Source of the DNA: a virus | IMG/VR virus record: IMGVR_UViG_3300046747_000116 | Coordinates: 1-27,693 of that record | Direction: 5' to 3' (one strand) | DNA length: 27,693 nucleotides | In this document: piece by piece, positions 22,596-27,693 of the stretch | Position numbering within the stretch: the first letter of the stretch is position 1 | Layout: each line of letters begins with the position of its first letter | The notes under the pieces: generated by a model | Seen by the model: only the letters and a program-made list of their open reading frames with translations | Database searches by the model: none | Told to the model about the DNA's origin: nothing | Program-made: the position numbers and the translations under genes

Positions 22596-23601
22596 AATCC
22601 CCATAGGCGGCACGTCGTTCAACTACGACTTCCAAGACGAGCCCACCGGCATCGCCGGCGGAGTCGGCAACGCTATCTCCACCTTCCTGAAGGCTCCGCT
22701 CGCCCGCGCGCAGATCGAGCAGGACGAGGACGACCGGGCGCAGAGCAACTACGACCGCGCCCAGCGGCTCCGCATCGCGCAACAGCGCACCGACGACGAG
22801 CACCAGTACCGCATGGGGCTGATTCAGGAGCGGCAGAACGACAACGCGCGCAAGTGGATGGCCACGATCGGCACCGGGCTGAAGGGCGTGCTCGGGCCGC
22901 TCTTCGGCATGCACCACGGTTCGATGACCGACGCGCAGCGCGAACACCTGGCGCTGGAGATCGCGAAGGCGCGCAAGGAGAAGAAGGATTTCGGCGCGCA
23001 GGATGCGCTCAACGATCAGGACATCGAAGACGCGCACTACTACATCGACCACGGTGTTTTCCCGCATCGCGCGCCGGCGCCCGCTCCTGTGGTGCCGCAC
23101 GCGGCTGCTCCGCCGGAAGGCGCCGGGCTGGTCGGAGCGCTCAAGACCGTCGACCAGTACAACCCGGCGAACCTCATCCCCGACATCGACCCGACCGGGT
23201 TCACCGACCACGACGCCGTCCCGGCCGAGGAAGACCAGACCTTCCTCAAGCATCCCATCAGCCAGGCCGCGCGCTTCGTCGGCGACCAGATCTTCGGCGG
23301 AGGCGAGAAGAGCGTGCAACGGGTGAACCAGGCTTCACCCGTGAACGCCGGTTCACCCGTCCAGGCCGCGGCGCCGGCGATGCCCGCCACGCCGCCGGCC
23401 GCCGGCGCCCCCGTCGCTGGCAACGACATGCAGAGCGTCCAGATCGAGCGCACGCTCAAGGGACTGCACCCGAACGACCAGGCGAAATTCAAGGCGATTC
23501 TCGCCAGCGGCGACCCGCAAAAGATCGAGATGGCGAAGCACAAGCTCTTGACCCTGGCGGCGCAGCCGGCGCAGGGCGACAGCGGCGATACCAGCGAGTA
23601 G
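22582..23601 (+). CDS. Putative internal virion protein, 339 aa
   Basis: ATG 22582 lies inside the end of the previous gene (14 bases overlap) with GAAGAAACGAG upstream as weak ribosome binding site. The N-terminus MPVRRIPIGGTSFNYDFQDE is followed by a glycine-rich hydrophobic patch (GIAGGVGNAISTFL). A long charged coil comes next (RAQIEQDEDDRAQSNYDRAQ, RLRIAQQRTDDEHQYRMGLI), then a Pro/Ala-rich section (about 165-290) with an embedded VQAAAPAMPATPPAAGAPVA linker. A compact C-terminal helix region ends LKGLHPNDQAKFKAILAS. The arrangement fits a DNA-ejection protein between a gp14-like and a giant internal protein, similar to the gp15 position in T7-type gene order. I recognise no specific family. 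Confidence 0.55.
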   Translation: MPVRRIPIGGTSFNYDFQDEPTGIAGGVGNAISTFLKAPLARAQIEQDEDDRAQSNYDRAQRLRIAQQRTDDEHQYRMGLIQERQNDNARKWMATIGTGLKGVLGPLFGMHHGSMTDAQREHLALEIAKARKEKKDFGAQDALNDQDIEDAHYYIDHGVFPHRAPAPAPVVPHAAAPPEGAGLVGALKTVDQYNPANLIPDIDPTGFTDHDAVPAEEDQTFLKHPISQAARFVGDQIFGGGEKSVQRVNQASPVNAGSPVQAAAPAMPATPPAAGAPVAGNDMQSVQIERTLKGLHPNDQAKFKAILASGDPQKIEMAKHKLLTLAAQPAQGDSGDTSE

Positions 23602-23604
23602 CGC

Positions 23605-26600
23605 GTGAAGCCTGGCTTCTTCGACGACATCCTGCCGGATCCGCCGGCGCCTGCTCCCGCACCAGCGCCGGAGCCGCCAGCCCCCGTGCCGGCCGAAACC
23701 GGGATCTTCGACGACCTGCTGCCCGACGAGGGTCCCGCGCCGGCCTACGGCACGAACGCCGGGCTCACCGACGAGCAGGGCCAGCCGACCACGCCGGCTC
23801 CGTCCGGCTTCGGCTCGCTGCGCGGGATCCTCGACCCGAACGGCCGCGCGCCCGTGGTGCCCCGCCGCTCGATCGCCGAGCAGCTGGGCAAGCAGCCGCT
23901 CAACGGCTCCGAGATCTCGACCATCCTGGCGCAGCACGGCATCGACCCGGCGCAGGGCCCGGCGCTGCTGAAGGGGCTCACCAGCCAGGATCCGGGCGAC
24001 GTCGATGCGGCGCTGGCGCAGCTACCCCCGATCGAGCGCGCGACCGCGGCGAAGGTGCTGCGCGACACCAAGAAGCCGGGCGCCGGCGACCCGCTGAAGG
24101 ACGTCCTCGACTTCCATCAACGCCAGGCCGAGGGCCACGTCGGCAGGCTCCAGCGTGACGGCGGAGATCTCGAACCGGCGGCGCCGGTGCCGAACTCGAC
24201 CGCGGGCTCGACTCCGTTCCACGAGGACCCGCTGGCGCGCATCCAGTCGGCGCTGGCCGGCGTCATGGCGCCCCAGGGAGAGCCGGCGATGCCGACCACC
24301 GGCAGCAGCCAGGACAGCGTCGCCAGCCGCATCGGCGACACCCTGGCGGGCGTGGCGAAGACCCCGGCCGCGGTCCTGAACGAGGCGAAGCTCTCGATGA
24401 CCGGCGGCTTGACCGGCGCCTTGCGCGTCGGCGGCATGCCCGGCATGGAAGAGGTCGCCAAGCAGGAACGCGAGGATCGCGAGCGGCAGGCGAACGAAAC
24501 CGAGCAGACGGCCAGCCCGGAGCTCACCCGGCTCGCTGGGCAGTCGATCCCGTGGATGATGGGGCCCGGCGGGGCGCTGCTCGGCGCGACCGCGGCCGGC
24601 GGCGAGCGTGCCAACGAGGTCATGGACGAGGGCGGCAGCCGCGGCAAGGCGGCGACGATGGGACTCGGGGAGGCGGCGCTGTCGCTCCTGGCGCCGGCCG
24701 CGGTCCACAAGGTCGCCGGCGGCGCTGCGGGGCAGGTCGGGAAGGCGGTCGCCCGCGGGCTCGGCGACACCGCTGGTGCGGCCGCGGAACATGCCGTACT
24801 CGGCGCTCCCACCGGCGCGGCGCTGGCCGCGTCGACGGCAGCCGTCACCCTGGCCGGCGGCGACGCCGATCGGGCCGCCGAGCAGCTGAAGGACATCCCC
24901 AGCCAGGCGCTCGTGATGCTGGTCATGGGCGCCGGCACCGGGGCCGCCGGCCACGCGCTCACCAACGCGGACCACCGCTTGATCCTGCAAGAGCTCCAAG
25001 ACCGGGTGAACTTCGAGCAGCACGGCGCGGAGCGCGACCTCGAGCAGGCGAAGCTCGACCTGCTGTGGAAGCACATCAGCGACGAGCAGCCGCCGGACGA
25101 GTCGATTCCCGGCGAGCCGCCGAAGCCCAGCCCGAAGGGCCCGATCTCGCCGCAGGACGCCGCCACGCTGGCGAACACCAGCAAGGACACGTTCACGCCG
25201 CTGGCGCACGAAGCCGGCATCAGCCCCGACGTCCGCGGGCTCACTCGCGAGGCTCCGCTCGCCGACGAGCAGATCGTCCAGGCGCAGAAAGACGCGGAAG
25301 ATGCCGCCTTCGACAAGGCTTTCAAAGAGCGGCGCAACGACACCGCCGCCGGCGAGACGCAGGCGATGGGCGCGATGAAGACCGGCGCCTTCGAGCCCGT
25401 CGCGCGTCCCAACATCCAGCCCGAGCAGCGCGCCCCCACCGCCTCCATCGACGTCCCGATCGCGAAAGGAGAACCCCGTGCCGCAGGCGATAATCGACCA
25501 GTTCGAGAAGAAGTACCCCGGCCGGGGCAAGCAGGTCTACTACGCGACCGCGAACAAGGAGGGGCGCGACCCCGAGACGTTCAAGCCGAAGGCCAAGGCC
25601 AAGAAGAAGCCGCCGCGCAACGGGGACAAGAAGGCGGTGATCGGCTACCTGAGCGGCCGCCCGTAGCACCACCGCTGCCGCTGAAGGTCAAGGCCGACGA
25701 GGGCGAGGCCGGCTGGCAGCGCTTGCTCGCGGGCATGACCGACGCCGAGCGCGCGGATCCTCGCAACCGGGCGGTGATCGAGAGCGTCGGCAAGATCCCC
25801 GGCGACGAGCCCGGCAATCCGGTGAGCTCGCTCGGAGCGCTGTCGATGATGGTCGACGGTCGGCGCGAGCGCGCGATCCGCGAGGCCAAGAAGGTGGCCG
25901 CCGACAAAACCAACCAACCCACGAAAGGGGCTGAACATGGGCGTAATCCCGATCAACTTCCGCGGCAAGACCGCGCAGAACAAGGCCAAGGCGAAGGGCA
26001 AGGGCAAGCACAAGAAGCCCGTCCCGCCGAGGAACGGCAACAAGAAGGACGTGCTCGGCTTCCTGGCGGGCGGGCCGGGGGCGAGGGGGCAGAACACCCT
26101 CCAGGGCGACAGCATCCCGCGGTCGTCGAGCCCGGAGACGGAGCCGGACCCGGAGGACCCGAACGAGGAAGCGGAGAACGCGGCCGGGGAGCCGTAGCCG
26201 GACCCCAGCAGCCGGCGAGGGAGCCGATCGAGGCGCCCAAGGCACCCCGCCGCCGCGGTCCCAGGATCCCCGAGCTCGACAGCGGGCCGGACATCCTGAA
26301 CCACATCGCCGACGCCGGCGGGATCCGATCGAAGGCATCGGCGGCCGGCGAGCGGGCGAAATTCGGCGACTACGACGCGCTTCCTGACCTGCCCGGCGTC
26401 TACAACCGGATCATGCGCGGGAGAGGCCTGGGCGGCTCGGCGCCGGACGACATGGCCAGCCAGCTGAAGCGCAGCCACGGCATCGGCGACGGCACCACCA
26501 ATACCATGTGGAGGCTGATCCGCGAGGCGGTGAACGGGCGCCGGCACACCAGGGCGCAGGACAAGACCGGGTTCAACGACGAGCGCAACCGCGAGGTTCC

Positions 26601-27693
26601 TCGCGAGGACTCCACGAAAGGTCGCGAGACGGCCAACCCGGAGCCGGAAACGCCGTCTTCGGGCGAGGACAGCCGGGACAACCCCGACTTCCCGACGCCG
26701 TTCCGCGTGGAGAAGCCGGCCGAAGCCGGCGCTGCGCCACGTGGAACCGCATCACCTGCACCGATTGCAACGGAATCCGTCGAGCGCCTGGTCGGGCGCT
26801 ACGGGAAAGTTCGCGAGCATGCGGACGGCACGATCGAGATCGAGGGCCGGGGCGGCGCCACGATTCACGTCAAGCGCGTCGGCGAGCTCGGCCAGGGCGG
26901 CGCCGTGGGACAGTTCCAGCTGCTCGACCGGGACGGCCACCCGATCGGCGAGATCTCGCTGCTGAACGGCAAGGCGCAGGCGAAGACCCTGAGCCACGAG
27001 CTCGTCCACGCCTTCCGGGCGATGGGGCTCATCAACGACGCCGAGTGGCGGGCGCTCGCCGACCACCTGGCGACCCCCGACCGGATGGACGAGATCAACC
27101 GCCGGTATCGCGAGCACGGGATCGAGCTCACCCACGACCAGCTTCAGGAAGAGGCGGTCGCCGAGGCGATCGAGGACCGCAGCGCGGCCGGGCCGCTGCC
27201 GCCGGTCGGGATCTGGAAGAAGATCGCCGAGTTCTTCCACCGCATCGGCCGCGCGCTCGGGCTGGTGAAGCCCAGCGGCGAGCAGGTGGCGCGCGACGTC
27301 CAAGAGGGGCGGCCGCTGGAGCGCGAGCCGCGGGCCGCCGGCGACGGCGAGCGGCGCAACGCGTTACTGCCGGAAGAGGAAGATCCGGCGATCAAACACC
27401 AGCAGAAGCTCCCCTTCGACGAGAACGGCAACGAGGTCGCGCAGCCCGCGGAGAAGCCCGCGCCCGAGCCGCCGCCGGTGGCACCCGCTGCCGACTACCG
27501 GGAGGACATCAACCGCGGCAAGAGCAAGCGCGAGATGGGGCAGCAGGGGCTCTTCGACGAGGACAGCGAGGGCACCGCCGGCCAGCAGAAGCTTTTCAGC
27601 GTGCCGAAGCATCAGCTACCGGCCGGCGCCCTCGAGGCCGCCGTGAAGCACTTCGGCACCACGGACGACTTGAGCGAATCCGGCTATGTTCTG
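23605..27693 (+). CDS. Giant polyvalent internal virion protein (3'-truncated)
   Basis: A single frame is open from GTG 23605 to the right edge (at least 1363 residues, no stop); I checked it codon by codon. The N-terminus has two FDD(I/L)LPD copies (FFDDILPD, IFDDLLPD), typical of large phage virion proteins. Then come a disordered section, a hydrophobic Gly/Ala-rich stretch (about 312-450: GPGGALLGATAAGG, ALVMLVMGAGTGAAGHAL), and linkers. Around residues 894-980 (PDILNHIADAGGI...PGVYNRIMRGRGL) it resembles a large polyvalent protein associated domain. A zinc-peptidase motif HELVH (1131-1135) is followed by QEEAVAEAIED (third-ligand candidate E1183 or E1187). The visible end, SESGYVL, fits another polyvalent module. 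Two small genes are overprinted within residues about 625-687 and 778-864. The role is probably ejection or early host modification. Confidence 0.75.
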   Translation, partial: MKPGFFDDILPDPPAPAPAPAPEPPAPVPAETGIFDDLLPDEGPAPAYGTNAGLTDEQGQPTTPAPSGFGSLRGILDPNGRAPVVPRRSIAEQLGKQPLNGSEISTILAQHGIDPAQGPALLKGLTSQDPGDVDAALAQLPPIERATAAKVLRDTKKPGAGDPLKDVLDFHQRQAEGHVGRLQRDGGDLEPAAPVPNSTAGSTPFHEDPLARIQSALAGVMAPQGEPAMPTTGSSQDSVASRIGDTLAGVAKTPAAVLNEAKLSMTGGLTGALRVGGMPGMEEVAKQEREDRERQANETEQTASPELTRLAGQSIPWMMGPGGALLGATAAGGERANEVMDEGGSRGKAATMGLGEAALSLLAPAAVHKVAGGAAGQVGKAVARGLGDTAGAAAEHAVLGAPTGAALAASTAAVTLAGGDADRAAEQLKDIPSQALVMLVMGAGTGAAGHALTNADHRLILQELQDRVNFEQHGAERDLEQAKLDLLWKHISDEQPPDESIPGEPPKPSPKGPISPQDAATLANTSKDTFTPLAHEAGISPDVRGLTREAPLADEQIVQAQKDAEDAAFDKAFKERRNDTAAGETQAMGAMKTGAFEPVARPNIQPEQRAPTASIDVPIAKGEPRAAGDNRPVREEVPRPGQAGLLRDREQGGARPRDVQAEGQGQEEAAAQRGQEGGDRLPERPPVAPPLPLKVKADEGEAGWQRLLAGMTDAERADPRNRAVIESVGKIPGDEPGNPVSSLGALSMMVDGRRERAIREAKKVAADKTNQPTKGAEHGRNPDQLPRQDRAEQGQGEGQGQAQEARPAEERQQEGRARLPGGRAGGEGAEHPPGRQHPAVVEPGDGAGPGGPERGSGERGRGAVAGPQQPAREPIEAPKAPRRRGPRIPELDSGPDILNHIADAGGIRSKASAAGERAKFGDYDALPDLPGVYNRIMRGRGLGGSAPDDMASQLKRSHGIGDGTTNTMWRLIREAVNGRRHTRAQDKTGFNDERNREVPREDSTKGRETANPEPETPSSGEDSRDNPDFPTPFRVEKPAEAGAAPRGTASPAPIATESVERLVGRYGKVREHADGTIEIEGRGGATIHVKRVGELGQGGAVGQFQLLDRDGHPIGEISLLNGKAQAKTLSHELVHAFRAMGLINDAEWRALADHLATPDRMDEINRRYREHGIELTHDQLQEEAVAEAIEDRSAAGPLPPVGIWKKIAEFFHRIGRALGLVKPSGEQVARDVQEGRPLEREPRAAGDGERRNALLPEEEDPAIKHQQKLPFDENGNEVAQPAEKPAPEPPPVAPAADYREDINRGKSKREMGQQGLFDEDSEGTAGQQKLFSVPKHQLPAGALEAAVKHFGTTDDLSESGYVL
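25478..25666 (+). CDS. Nested small basic protein, 62 aa (copy 1)
   Basis: GTG 25478 has AAAGGAGA at 25465-25472, an excellent ribosome binding site with 6-base spacing. The gene lies wholly inside the giant gene in the next frame (+1 relative to it). The product is basic, with IIDQFEKKYPGRGKQVYYAT followed by NKEGRDPETFKPK and a lysine cluster (KAKAKKKPPRNG), then DKKAVIGYLSGRP. The (K)KYGKKKG...YYA pattern is seen in small phage proteins of unknown role. Its C-terminal PPRNGxKKxVxGxLxG motif recurs in the nested gene at 25937. In this stretch the giant frame reads low-complexity E/Q/G/R sequence, so this frame looks like the constrained one. Confidence 0.6.
   Translation: MPQAIIDQFEKKYPGRGKQVYYATANKEGRDPETFKPKAKAKKKPPRNGDKKAVIGYLSGRP
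25937..26197 (+). CDS. Nested small protein, basic then acidic, 86 aa (copy 2)
   Basis: ATG 25937 has AAAGGGG at 25924-25930 with 6-base spacing. It is nested in the giant gene in the same alternative frame as the 25478 gene. The first 50 residues are lysine-rich (TAQNKAKAKGKGKHKKPVPP, then RNGNKKDVLGFLAGGPG) and share the PPRNGxKKxVxGxLxG motif with that gene. The C-terminal 36 residues are strongly acidic (SSSPETEPDPEDPNEEAENA), which copy 1 lacks. The giant frame across this part is again G/Q/R/E-rich linker-like. The function is unknown. A basic head with an acidic tail could suit nucleic-acid or virion-protein binding. Confidence 0.55.
   Translation: MGVIPINFRGKTAQNKAKAKGKGKHKKPVPPRNGNKKDVLGFLAGGPGARGQNTLQGDSIPRSSSPETEPDPEDPNEEAENAAGEP

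Noticed and set aside
24117-25448. Minus-strand frame of 443 aa opposite the giant gene
   Set aside because: Ser/Ala-rich antisense shadow with no start context and no recognised domain, opposite a continuous + frame.

Overview
The window looks like the packaging, virion-morphogenesis and DNA-ejection half of a tailed-phage genome with podovirus-type (short-tail) architecture. It is very GC-rich, and every convincing gene is on the + strand and tightly packed, many with ATGA or GTGA start/stop overlaps. The calls rest on terminase motifs, the order terminase - portal - scaffold - capsid - adaptor - nozzle - fibres - internal proteins, and T7-like late proteins. I see no integrase, repressor, replication gene or recognisable endolysin. 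The host cannot be named, but the base composition points to a GC-rich bacterium.

Layout. Positions 3-4032: small terminase (cut by the left edge), three small unknown genes, a PD-(D/E)XK nuclease-like gene, large terminase, and an MT-A70 adenine methyltransferase. Positions 4129-12361: a small putative structural protein, portal, a 550-bp non-coding island with a class II tRNA gene and two hairpin terminators, then a scaffold-like protein, a capsid protein with an unusual hydrophobic leader, a protein of unknown role and a head-tail adaptor-like protein. Positions 12361-20494: tail nozzle-like protein, a tail spike carrying a spherulin-4-type glycosidase-like domain, a possible membrane/lysis cassette including a lipoprotein, a small protein, and an Ig-repeat/lectin-like protein. 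Positions 20491-27693: a T7 gp13-like GNAT protein, three internal-virion-type proteins and a giant polyvalent protein that runs off the right edge.

The most striking feature is in the giant gene. Its frame is open without a stop from 23605 to the right edge, yet two small genes with excellent ribosome binding sites (25478-25666 and 25937-26197) are overprinted inside it in the same alternative frame, and they are related to each other. In both places the giant frame encodes only G/Q/E/R-rich linker-like sequence. Second, the decamer TTCTTACTGT occurs exactly three times, with a shorter copy at a fourth site, each time 39-93 bases upstream of a late gene start. It is a candidate phage promoter or other regulatory element.

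Together the genes would package DNA (TerS/TerL), build the head (portal, scaffold, capsid), close it and add the tail (adaptor, nozzle, spike, Ig/lectin protein), and deliver DNA with internal proteins. The methyltransferase, nuclease-like protein and tRNA are accessory.
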